DNA of 64,000 nucleotides from Larimichthys crocea (lineage: Eukaryota > Chordata > Actinopteri > Sciaenidae), in the NCBI RefSeq assembly GCF_000972845.2, contig NC_040027.1:13321760-13385759 (forward strand), read 5' to 3'. The stretch's first letter is position 1; every line of letters starts with the position of its first letter. A program made the translations under genes and the position numbers. Shown piece by piece: positions 1 to 18,799 of this stretch. The notes beneath the pieces are model-generated. The model made no database searches, was not told where the DNA came from, and saw only the letters and a program-made list of their open reading frames with translations.

Positions 1-105
1 GGTTCTAGGTTCTGGCTACAGAACGAGTCAGTCTCCATAAGTCCCCATGTTAAAATGTCCAAAACCGGCTCTTCAGAAACCTGTGGGTGACGTCACGGAT
101 ACAAC
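1..105 (+). mobile_element. Family A element, fragment
   Basis: The window opens within 'ctggctacagaacgagtcag', 'ccataagtccccatgttaaa' and 'ggctcttcagaaacctgtgg', all family A blocks. It lies in the rai2 5' intron. Confidence 0.75.
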
Positions 106-397
106 ATTTATGTTTTATTCAGTCTATGACTCAAACCCACAGCCCTTTCCCCGTGTCCTGTCTGATGAAGGCTTAAAGAAAGCTCTCCTGAAACTGCATG
201 CAGCATTTTGCTGCCATAGTATAAACTCAGCTTTTGTAACACTAAATAACTGAGCTGTATTAGACACAACATGGACAAATTCCAGTAAATTGAAAAACTC
301 TGCGCACAGTTTTGAGAGCATGTGTAAGATTTTCCACATTACAACACATTATTGAAACCGCAGCACATCATTAAACACTCTGTTTCCTGTGTTTCAG
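1..397 (+). other. rai2: rai2 5' intron end with splice acceptor
   Basis: Intronic sequence upstream of the rai2 coding exon. Its first ~100 bases are a fragment of repeat family A (listed separately). The 3' end is a normal acceptor, a pyrimidine-rich run followed by AG at 396-397. No coding sequence of its own is visible; the short frames here are chance. Confidence 0.6.
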
Positions 398-474
398 GGC
401 TGCCCAGAAGAATAATGGATGAGAGCTGTCACTAGCACTTGATGAAGATTTGGATTGACTCTTTGAACTGAACT

Positions 475-2115
475 ATGGAGGGCAGCGATGATGTGTCAGT
501 AAACATGACACAGTCCCAGACCGATGTGTGCAGCGCTGAGGTGGGAGGAGGAGGAGAAATGCCCAGTAAAGTGGACGGCGGAGTGAATCCACCCACTCCT
601 GCCGATTCCTGTGGCAGCGGCGCGACGGGACTGAGCAAAGGAGGACTGTCCAACCTGGTGGAGCCTCCTGCACCGTCAGTGGTGAGTCCTGCTGCTGAAT
701 CTCCAGGAGGCGTGGCGCTTAAAGTCGCCACGACTGTACTACACCCGGTGTGCCTGGGTGAGAGCCCGCTGATGTTGCCCATCCACCTCCAGATGGCCGG
801 AGCGGCCGGGCCTCAGCTCGGCCAAATGGGGGCAGCGCCGTACTTGATAACAAGCCAAAGTCCTGTTTCGCTTCCCCTGGTCTTGGATCAGCAGGTCATC
901 CAGCACATGAGTCCCTCGGTGATCCCGCAGACCGCTAACTGCACTCAGCTGCCGCTCCAGAACAACGTCTTGTGTCCGAACCCGTTGGCGTTTGGTTTGC
1001 CTCCAGCCGACCAGAAGTCAGCGGGGCAGACGCAGGATCCTAACCTGCTCTCTCTCCTCCAGAATCCGGCTTTTGCGGCCATCTTGCAGGATCTCTTCCC
1101 TCCCCAGTCCGGTTCATCAACCTGTCAGTCTCCAGGCTCTACTTTCTTCCCGCTTCCTCCCCTCACGCCTCCTTACACCTCCCCTCTAGCCCCGTTGGTC
1201 CCCCCGGCCACTCTTCTAGTTCCTTATCCTGTCATCATCCCCCTGCCAGTGCCTCTGCCCATCCCTCTTCCCATCCCCATCCCAGTCCCTCAGACCGAGG
1301 ACTCAAAGGGGAACATGCCAAAACCAGTTTGCACTGTGAGTAAAAGCACTCAGACTTCTTCAAAAGATACTACCTCTCCTTCGCTGTCTTCGAGCAGATG
1401 CGTGTCGTCGTCCCAGATGCAAAACGTGTCCCCGCCCTTGCTTCCTCTGGATGACGGACAAGCTCTGGACCTTTCTGTCAGAACATGTCCTGTTGAACTT
1501 AAACAGGAATATCCCAGTCCGCAGCAGGACAGTGTGCTGGACTTATCAGTGCCTGGTGTGAGGAAAAAGTGTGTTCAGTTGGACAGAGAGGTAGCTTTTC
1601 ATTCTGGTCCAGATAGCGGTGGTACTTCTTTGTCCCTCGGGGTCGAATGCACTCAGAGTTTAGACTCCAAACTCCTGGGCAGTCTGGCTTCACTCGAGTT
1701 CAGCCGGCAGCACAAGTGGGTGGTTGATAGCACTGCTGGTGGGTCTAGTTCTCGTGGTCAGGAGGCGTCTCTCAGCGGAGCCGGAAACCTTGAGATAGTC
1801 AGCACCTCGCAGACGGCCAAGGTCATCGTGTCGGTGAAAGACGCCATCCCTGCCATCCTCTGCGGGAAGATAAAAGGCCTTTCAGGAGTCTCCACCAAGA
1901 ACTTTTCCATTAAACGGGACGGCAGCCCGGGGGCGTCTCTGCAGCAGCTCTACGGAGTGCCGTCGGCGTCTCAGGGGGATCAGCATGACCCCAACAACCC
2001 GCTTAAAAAGGTCTCCAAGAACAGAGCCATCAAACTGAAGAAGGTCAGCTCACAGGAGATCCATTTCCTCCCCATGAAGAAGCAGAGACTCGCAGCGCTG
2101 CTACCCAGGAAGTGA
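475..2115 (+). CDS. rai2: Retinoic acid-induced protein 2 (RAI2), complete single coding exon
   Basis: This 546-codon frame encodes a protein close in size to human RAI2 (about 530 aa). RAI2 is a nuclear protein that binds the corepressor CtBP. The sequence shows two CtBP-binding motifs, ALDLS at residues 330-334 and a variant VLDLS at 354-358. Between residues 252 and 272 lies a proline/hydrophobic alternating stretch, and the protein ends in the basic tail KKQRLAALLPRK, which I recognise as the RAI2 C-terminus. The rest is low-complexity Ser/Pro/Gln sequence with no enzymatic fold. The ATG follows a splice acceptor (AG at 396-397), so the coding exon begins at 398 with 77 nt of 5' UTR. As in mammals, the whole reading frame lies in one exon. 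Upstream non-coding exons lie left of the window. The gene converges on scml2. Family assignment rests on motif recall and synteny. Confidence 0.93.
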   Translation: MEGSDDVSVNMTQSQTDVCSAEVGGGGEMPSKVDGGVNPPTPADSCGSGATGLSKGGLSNLVEPPAPSVVSPAAESPGGVALKVATTVLHPVCLGESPLMLPIHLQMAGAAGPQLGQMGAAPYLITSQSPVSLPLVLDQQVIQHMSPSVIPQTANCTQLPLQNNVLCPNPLAFGLPPADQKSAGQTQDPNLLSLLQNPAFAAILQDLFPPQSGSSTCQSPGSTFFPLPPLTPPYTSPLAPLVPPATLLVPYPVIIPLPVPLPIPLPIPIPVPQTEDSKGNMPKPVCTVSKSTQTSSKDTTSPSLSSSRCVSSSQMQNVSPPLLPLDDGQALDLSVRTCPVELKQEYPSPQQDSVLDLSVPGVRKKCVQLDREVAFHSGPDSGGTSLSLGVECTQSLDSKLLGSLASLEFSRQHKWVVDSTAGGSSSRGQEASLSGAGNLEIVSTSQTAKVIVSVKDAIPAILCGKIKGLSGVSTKNFSIKRDGSPGASLQQLYGVPSASQGDQHDPNNPLKKVSKNRAIKLKKVSSQEIHFLPMKKQRLAALLPRK

Positions 2116-3400
2116 ACGTGCTCAGCCAAGAGGGGGGGTTAATAGCCGGACCGCTCTCTGGTAATCCCTCCAGGGCATGTAACATAAAACACATGTGGGG
2201 ACATTCTCTAATCAAACGCGTACACTTAAATGTCCAATCAAAGCTCAGAGTCCGGCTGCATGCTGTACAGCGAGGCTCGTGAATGTCTGACAGTGTGGCA
2301 CAGTAGTTACAGAAATGGTTTCCATCGGACTTTGTTTTATTGTCATGCACTTCTTGACAGCGCTATGCTAAAAACCAGAAATGTTTGTGTGTACGGCAGC
2401 TTAATGGGCTCTCCATGTGGCTTTGGAGTTTGTCTTTATGAATCGGAATATGTCGAAGAACATTTCTTGACTTTTATAATTACAGCAAAGACACATGGGA
2501 TCCATTTTTCCATTTTGGATCAACGGTTTGTTTCCACATGTAACTTTTTTTTTTTTTAATTTAAGTGCACTGAAGAAAAACTGTTCACAGCAGAGCAGTA
2601 TGTACTGGCAGGAACGTGACCGAGACTGTTATAAAACATGTCCCATCGTCGGAAATTCCCATAGTCATCAGTCGCTCAGTGGAGCGATTCATTCTCTTCT
2701 GATTGGTAAGCATGACAGGCTAATAATGACTTGGCAAACGGCAAAATTTCATTATAATGAATGTTGGCAACGGCCGTCTGTCGCGACAGAATACATTCTT
2801 ATTTCGTTTAACGGCTTAATTGTTTTCACATTGAAACAGGCCTGTCCAAGTATGAAGGAAAGTTTTTGGGTTTTTTTTGGTTCTTCGGAAATACAAACCA
2901 AAGCTGAGAAAACACTTCAGAACAAGTGTATAAAACATCAGAACCCGCTGCTGTTTCCATTAACAGACTAATGAAGGTTTGATTTCATCTGTTTAAACAA
3001 GTGAAAATGTGAATTTAACCGAAGATGACGGCCGGATTAAAGAACTCGGAGAGAGAAAATACTGTTTGTATATTTGTGAAGTGTGTTATTAGTCTGTTAT
3101 TAGAAGCAGTATTGGTAAGATCCCCCCCCCAACTCTATCTATCTATTTATCAACCTTGTCGGTGTAAAACATTAGTCCCCCAGTGGTTTGGTATCATTTT
3201 TATTGTGTTTGTGGAGCATGGTATTATTTTCTGTCCCCTGATCAGAGTTGTGAATGTGGGAGTATCGTTGTGTGTCTGTTTATTTATCCTGTCGAGTGCA
3301 CTTTGTCATAGTTTAGTTTATAAAAAACAAAAAAATAAAAACATTTCAGGGTGTTACTACCTATCCTGCTAAATAAAACTGTGTTGCCCCTTTGTGATTA
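2116..3400 (+). other. rai2: rai2 3' UTR (extent inferred)
   Basis: Sequence downstream of the rai2 stop has no conserved coding potential. AATAAA hexamers occur at 3334-3339 and 3372-3377 and are the first plausible poly(A) signals. A further one at 5090-5095 would give a longer 3' UTR. The true cleavage site cannot be chosen from sequence alone. Confidence 0.45.
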
Positions 3401-3596
3401 TAGCATTTATGAAACCTGTGAATTAAAAGGCCAAGGACTATTAACAGCCACAGACTGCCTGGACGAACAAAGGAGCTCGACTTTATACCAGTTCTTTATT
3501 TATATTGATGTACTTCATGTCTGCATTCAACAGAGCGCTCTTTGGTTTAGTAATCAGATTTCACCCTAATTTATTGTTTGTACTTTTTATTTATAC

Positions 3597-3598
<2 letters not shown>

Positions 3599-3657
<59 letters not shown>
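3599..3657 (+). repeat. (TG)n microsatellite
   Basis: About 29 uninterrupted TG dinucleotides just downstream of the likely rai2 3' end. Dinucleotide arrays of this length are common in fish and likely polymorphic. Confidence 0.97.
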
Positions 3658-3659
<2 letters not shown>

Positions 3660-3904
3660 CGGGCGGTCAGTGTGACTGGATTGTAAGAAGACGGCTTCCT
3701 TTGTAACTGTCGCTCTCCTGAAGCACTTTTCGCTTCCCTTGTTTTGATGAAGATGTCAGTGATGAAACGCCAGTCGAAACGTGCTGGCAGTTAAATGTTT
3801 GCTTACTGTACAGTACGTGTGCTTTTTATATGGAAGTGAACTAAAAAATCTCCAAGGTCTGAATCTGTGTGTCTGTCTATTTTCTTGATGTTTTGTTTTT
3901 ATCA

Positions 3905-4330
3905 CAAATCCATCCTCCATAACCGCTTATCCTCCTCCTCATCATCATCAGTCCACAGAGCTGACATATAGAGGCTCACATCAACACACATGTTCAATTA
4001 AAAGTCACCAATTAACCTGCATGTCTTTAGACTGATGGAAGAAGCCATGGAGAGAACATGCAAACTCACGATCCAATTAACTTGCATGTCTTTGGACCTT
4101 TGCTTACTCACAAATTATTCATTAAAAGGCTCTTGAGATAATTGCAACATGAAAAGACAGACCTGCTTCCTCCTCCATCCGTTTGACGTAAACGCTCTTC
4201 AGGGTCACGGTGGGGCTGGAGTCTGTCCCAGCTGACATTGGTCGAGAGGCATCCTGGACAAGGCACACAGAGACAGACAAACATTCACACTCACACTCAC
4301 ACCTATGGGCAGTTTCAGTATCTTTGTACC
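3905..4330. repeat. Common fish interspersed repeat, fragmented
   Basis: The stretch contains phrases I recognise from a very abundant teleost repeat: an 'ataaccgcttatcc' segment, a 'ggagtctgtcccagctgacatt' type segment, 'gagacagacaaacattcac', and 'caattaacctgcatgtcttt' (twice, near 4010 and 4076). The order is scrambled relative to the usual consensus, suggesting internal rearrangement. I do not assign it to a named family. Confidence 0.6.
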
Positions 4331-6764
4331 GTGAGGTGACGCTGCGCTGGCTTGCCACGCCTTTATCACAGATTTACTCATTCCAGGCGTCTGAAAAGGC
4401 TCAAGACGATAATTCCAACATGAAAAGACTTCCAGTGAAAACCCATTAGGCCTTCTTACCCTTTGTGATCTTGTGGAGTTAAACAGGGCGGTTTGTTTTC
4501 ACTTCATCGGTATCAAACAGTCCAACATCAAGAGTCTTCTTACAGTGTCTGAACTCAAGTCAGGACACCGTCTGTAAAGTGAACCGCTTCAGTCCTTCGA
4601 GCGCGTAAACAAATGCTCGCTCCGCAGTTTAGGAGACTAAAATGTCTGGATGCCACGTTTAAGACAACAGATTCATCGCACAGCATGAACTGAATTTTCT
4701 TTCTACAGCTGTTCAGCTTTTCATTGTCTGTCAGTGTAGTGATGCTCCAGCCTGTCGTATATTAAATGTTCTGAATTTATGTCGTGGTTCTACCCGTTAG
4801 TTTCCTCCAGTTGCCGCATTTTGGCTGTTTGTCATCAACCGGACTTATTTATTCAAAAGTCTGTGACGTGTTTTCAAATTGTTTTGACAGATTCTTTTTT
4901 TTATATTTCATATGATAAACAAACACGAGCAGGCCTGGCTTCTTTCTAAAGCTCGAGAGGTAACATTTCAAAACAACTGTCACAGAGACAGATGAAAGTT
5001 TAATGATGGCAACGCTGGACTTTTAATCAAAGCTCTCATTTTCTCATCTTTTATCAAGACTTAATGTCCTGATGAATTTTCTATATATAAATAAAATAGT
5101 TTGTTGAAATCAGTAACACCACACGCTCATCCTTTTGTTTTTGGTCGGTTTATAAAAAAGAAAAAAAAAAAAAAAAAGGAAATACACAACATCATAAACA
5201 CTTATTGTTTATCTGGTGTGACGTGATGGACAAGTGAAGTTTTTGCAACACATTTTTTCAAGTACTTAAAAAGAAGATGCAAGAGAGGGAAATCAACAGC
5301 ACTTCGATCCTGTGTTGAATATCGTATGGCACAAGTCTTTTTCTTTTTTTTTTTAAATCAAGGAAAGGAAATAACAGGAAAATTCTGTTAAGTATATTAT
5401 AAACAGTATGCTACAAAAAGCTTGTACTAACAAAGACCACGTAAACCTGAGAGATGTCGTAGGTAAAGCAAGGCAGAGTCTATTACAGGGAGTATTTGAA
5501 CTAAAAGCGCTGTGTAGTAAGTATTAAAAAGCAGAATGGAATCCACCGTGAAATATTCACCACGTCCACCATCCCTCTTTATCTTCACATTTCTAACTTA
5601 TGTATATGATTTCCTTAAAATATTAAGTTTCTACAAAATGTACATTCTGTCGCTGATATTCATGGTTAAACCCATAAAACTGTACACATCTGTTTTCATT
5701 GCTAACAGTGATTGGAACGGTCAGAAAGTGACAACGCGGAGGTTGCAGGCGGACCGACGAGCTTACATCATGATTATGATAAAAAAAAAAATATTACATC
5801 GAAAACTAAACACAGAAAAGCCCTTTAGAAACGTCGGACTTGCACACATCTGTCCTTTGAAATTGATAACGCCCGAGTCGACTCGGAGCTCGGGATACAA
5901 ACGGTTTGATAAGAAGTGTGTGGGGACCAGTGGGAGGCAACGTAACAACCAGAAAAAAAAAAAAAAGGGCCCGTAAGACACAATAACACATCATGCCGCA
6001 CAGCCGATGATCCTGCAGCACTCGTGGGGAAAAAAAAAAAAAGTGAGAGTTCGATTAAAAAAAAAAACACATCGTGATCCCTGCCAGGACGTCCGTCCAG
6101 CACTGTGTGAACGAAATGGAATGCACTGACTTGTTAGCATTCCTCGGGCAGGGCGGATGTACCCATACTTGAGGCATACGTGAAGAGTGAAAACAGCTAC
6201 ACGACAGACGAGAGAGCGTCCAGATTCTCTTGAAGAACGTGGGGAAGAACATCTGATTTTTTTTTTGTAGTTTTCTGTTTCAGTATATCGACCCTTCCTT
6301 GTTAACTGGAAATTCAACAATAATAAAAACATTATATAAGAAGAAACATTCTCCATCTTTGGGGATCCAAAACCAGGATCAAAAGATTTCATCTCCGTAA
6401 AAAACAAAACAAAAACAAAAACGGCGTCCGTGTGTGCACATGTGCTATGCAATGTAAACACGACAGGGATTTTTTTTTCCTTTGGGATTTCCTCGAGTCA
6501 AATGGCGTCTGTTAGACTTGAACAGCTTGTTGTTCACTGATGAGGAGGGATGAGGTAATGTGTCAGCAATGCACGGCACACTTTTCTCCACTCTGGAAGT
6601 CAGGATGAAGTTGTAACATCTAGTCAGTCCCTCGAGGTGGAGGTCTAGAGTAACATGTAGCCCCCTCCCTGCACCCACCCTTCCACCCACCCAGCCCTCA
6701 TGAGTCCACACGATGGCTCTCTCTCTCGGGGGGCTTATTGCTCATGGGTCTGCCCTGGCTCCTG
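4331..6764. other. Convergent rai2/scml2 3' region, including scml2 3' UTR
   Basis: No further gene is seen here. The part adjoining 6764 is the scml2 3' UTR, read on the minus strand. It has several A-runs on the plus strand (5158-5178, 5781-5791, 5953-5966, 6030-6043, 6056-6067), which are U-runs in the scml2 transcript. Frames such as 5536-5976 show no family resemblance. Confidence 0.45.
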
Positions 6765-15079
<8,315 letters not shown>

Positions 15080-18000
15080 CTAAAAACGATCAAACAAAAA
15101 TATAAAACAACAACAAAAAAACAGATTCATCCATGCAACGCTCTTTTTTCAAACATTACATCCTGTCACTTCAGGCAGGTCTCTTCCCTTTTTCAAAACA
15201 ACTTTGGAAGATTCATAAATAACAGTCTAAAAACATAATAATGGATTTCTGAGGGAGTTATAAATATATCAAAATCCTGGAATCATGCAACCAATTTGTG
15301 AAATACTGAACTGAAGCCTGCTGAGAGTCAGCACAGCAGATGATGCCAAGAATATCTAATTAACTCTGGAATGCCTTCAGTAAGCTCGAGAGGAATCATA
15401 ACGACAAACAAAGCTGCATGTTGCCACACACTCACTGTGCATCATCCGAGCTTTCCTAAACACTGCGTGTGTGAATGTACACACCTTTATCACTAATACA
15501 TACATTTTAGGGAGATCATGTTCTCTGCGTGACTTTTCCCAACTTCAACCTGAGCGGAGGTCTTTAATCAGACAGAATAAGTGAAAACACCTGTGTGGGT
15601 ACGCAGAGCCTTGAAGTTAATTTGCAATTATCTGCGAGTAATGACATACTAACGACTCGAAGTTCAAAATTCTCCACTGCTCATGTCTTTAAAGAAACTT
15701 TTACAAAGGAACAGCTGTGAAACAAATCAACTTTTTTCTTCAGGGGAATTCCTCCAAAAGAAAAATCCCTCAGAGTCACGATCACAGTTTTTTATCATGC
15801 GTAGGAAAATAACATCCTCTCGCCTTTTATCGGAGTTTTTCCCATGGTGGCTGATGACCAATGCTGACACTTCAGCGATGACGACCAATGCTGACCGAGT
15901 ACGCTTCTGTCTGCTGTTTGTTCTGAAAGTGACAAAAGGTGAAGACGATTAATATGAAAAGCAGAAAAAAAACAAACAGGCTAGTTTAAAAGGAGCTTCA
16001 TTAGTTTCATTCATCATAATTACAACGTCATTAATCAGCATCACGCTATGAAATACAAGAGCTTTAATGTTCAGCGGTGTTTGTGTATGAGTGAGGTGAA
16101 ATCTTTAGTTAATGAACCGTTATTATAACCTTCTGTAATCAACATGCTGAGCAAAGGGCTGCAACTAATGATTATTACTATAATTTCAATTAATCTCTCA
16201 CTTATCAAATAAATTGGACATCAGAGGACTGCATTACAAAAATCATGGCATGACGTGGCACATGATTGTATTTAAGAAGCTGTAAGGAGCAAACGTTTGA
16301 CACCGGCACTCGATAAACAAATGAAATGATCAATTACTCTTCTGTTGATCTAATCATCTGCTCTGCGCTTTAGTACTAACGAGATGTGGACAACAAATGC
16401 TTTTCCAAATAACAACAGAGGAGCTTTTCTAACTGGGTTATTACTCTTTATTTTTATTTTCTGGTTGATGTTATACAAAATAATACTGGTGCTCAGTCTG
16501 TGAGATTGAATCAATACCTGTTAAACTCTGACACGTCACAAAGGATCTTTCTGACCGAGACACTGGTGACTTAGTGAGGTGAACAATCATTGAATCAATG
16601 AACAAACAAACAGGACAATTAGCCATCGTGGACGACTGTTATAACGAAGTTAATGTTACTGTTCTTTGGGACGAATTAACATGAATTAAGAATCTGGAAA
16701 CAGATAAAGTTTGACGCTGATGCTTGATAAACAGCTGATCTAATCATAAAGCAGTACTCCTTCATTTAACTACAGACGTGGACAACAGATGATTTTTCAA
16801 AGAACAATATAGAAGATGACAGCCTATAATATCAAACATTATAGAGGTAGGTGTTTTTGGTTAAATAATACTGATGTTATGTCTCAGTGGACGTGATATT
16901 GAACTACTGTTTACAGTATAAACACAGGATAACTCATTAAGATTAACAGTTTAATGAACCACTTTGGATCAGTGTTGATAAACAGTTGATTTAATCATCT
17001 ATAGCGTTTACTGTTCAGCTTAGTCTGATGTCTTTTAGTACTGTTGTTATTCTTTGTCTGATGTTATTCGCTGCCTCGATGTTTTGATGTAAAGTGTCTT
17101 TGAGTATTCAGAAAACCACTTGTAATATATATAATAAAACGTATTATTATCATTATTATTACTACTACTATCTGCTTTTGCACTATTGCATTTAATTACA
17201 GACATGGACAACAATGTTTTTTTTTACTGATGCGGTCAGTTGTGTCCGACCCAAGTCACTCCCTTGAACTCCTATTTTGAGTTATTACCGTCAGGCTGCA
17301 GATATGATGACACAAAGCGCACAGGAAAAAGATATAAAAACTGCTTTTGTCTTCTTAACAGCACAATGTAAAACTGCTTGTCTGTTGCTCATGTATGTTT
17401 ATTTATGTTTGGAGATAACGAAAGACACCTTGAACCTGTCAGTGGACTTGATATTGATTATATGGGATCTCAAAGAGGAGCCACGTGAAAACTAAAGGTG
17501 AGTTAGTCGATGCTGATGTTAGTCAAAGGGAAAACATACTTCTCCCCCCCTATAACATATGAGGACCTCTTTCTTGTACAGCAGTGTGGTATTCCAGTAA
17601 TGGACACTCCCACAGAGACAGGAAGCCTCCTGTGTAACATGGTGGGTTTTTCTCATGAGGTTCAAAACTGTAAACGACCACAGGGCCTGACTGCCTGTGT
17701 AATGGACTGGGACACTTTAACTTACTGTACAAACACCCCTTTTTTTAAATATATATATACTATATTCAACTCTGATGTGTCGCTTCATGAAGCGCAAACA
17801 CTGCTGAATTACTGGAGTTGAGTTAAATAAGAAACAAATGGAAAAAAACAGCCGAGCAACATTTTGAAAAAAATAAAAGATAGAAACTAACAACCGTTAT
17901 AACTGTAACTAACTCATTAACGGTTAACGGTTAAATTAGCCACGATATAAAAACGGAGCTAACCGTTACCGTTGGAAACAAATTACGTCTCATCCTGTTG

Positions 18001-18518
18001 TTTTTATTACATTTAATATCAAACTTATAACTTAATAACAATGTCGCCTTACACTTTTTAATGTTTTTTCTTACAGTTAGCAGGCTGGTTATGGCACCTT
18101 CTTAATGTGTAACTTAGCTCGTAACAGCTAACTAGCTGCTAAAAGCCGTTACAGACCTAACGTCTGTTTGTTTTCGATGTTACGCCACAAAACAAAGATG
18201 TTATATATCAGCTTTAAGACGCCGTGTTTGGTGTGTATGACGCTTATAAGCGTCCAGGTAATAGTCTGGACCCAATGTTGACAACTGGGACTGCTTGATT
18301 TGCTAGCCACCACCTCCTCCACCTCCTCCTCCTCCACCACCGCCGCTGCTGCTGCTGCTGCTGCTGGGCTAATAACTAGGCTGGCTAACCTTAGCGTTAA
18401 CCCTCTCAGAGCAGTTTCTTCCATATTACCGAGAGGAATTACACCCGAGCAGGGCTGCGTGGCTTCTGTTAACCTCCTCCGGAAAGTCTACGTTATTCAG
18501 TGTGAAGAAAAAACTTAC
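15080..18518 (-). other. scml2: scml2 first intron(s)
   Basis: AT-rich intron sequence between the leader exon and the likely 5' non-coding exon. It should contain the first coding exon; see findings for two weak candidates. No other gene is seen. Confidence 0.55.
18345..18365 (+). repeat. (GCT)7 trinucleotide repeat within a compound CTC/GCT tract
   Basis: Seven perfect GCT units preceded by a CCT/CCA-rich triplet tract (18311-18344). It lies just inside the scml2 5' end and reads as CAG/AGC then GAGG-type triplets on the scml2 sense strand. Confidence 0.95.
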
Positions 18519-18640
18519 AAGTGCCGTCTTTTTTCCGAGTGAAGATCCACACACTTTTTTCTCTAATCGTCAGCTGCCATTTTTTTCTCACTGAATGTAG
18601 TGTATGCTTACACGCATGTAATTTATGCCGAAGATTGTAT
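18519..18640 (-). other. scml2: Probable scml2 5' non-coding exon
   Basis: On the minus strand a strong consensus donor (GTAAGT, complement of 18513-18518) ends a GC-moderate stretch lying just downstream of two CCAAT boxes. The only ATG in it opens a five-codon frame, so it would be 5' UTR. The start is approximate. Confidence 0.5.
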
Positions 18641-18713
18641 CCGAGGCAGAGAGAGACAGAGCGCACACACGCTCGACGAGTTTAAGGGGGGGCTTTGGAA
18701 CTCACGCTCACAG

Positions 18714-18749
18714 CCAATCAGGTGAAGGTTTGCTCATTTTCTAGCCAAT
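18714..18749 (-). promoter_or_regulatory. scml2: scml2 promoter: paired CCAAT boxes
   Basis: Two CCAAT sequences on the plus strand, at 18714-18718 and 18745-18749, lie directly upstream of the probable scml2 first exon. CCAAT boxes bind NF-Y in either orientation. No clear TATA box is seen. Confidence 0.55.
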
Positions 18750-18799
18750 CGGCGTTTAGAACTACACGAGTTGTAGTTTTTTTTCATATTCTAGAAAGT

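Noticed and set aside
432..782. 116-codon antisense frame over rai2
   Set aside because: Antisense shadow of the rai2 coding sequence; low-complexity and no homology.
5536..5976. 146-codon plus-strand frame antisense to the scml2 3' UTR
   Set aside because: No homology, ends in an A-run, no splice or promoter context.
15800..15850. Minus-strand ATG in perfect Kozak context (complement of 15833-15835, CACCATGG) as the scml2 start
   Set aside because: No phase-1 GT donor before its stop.
18149..18424. Minus-strand frame with poly-Ala/Glu as the scml2 N-terminus
   Set aside because: Its possible donors give phase 2, which would run the next exon into a stop; the poly-Ala comes from the triplet repeat.
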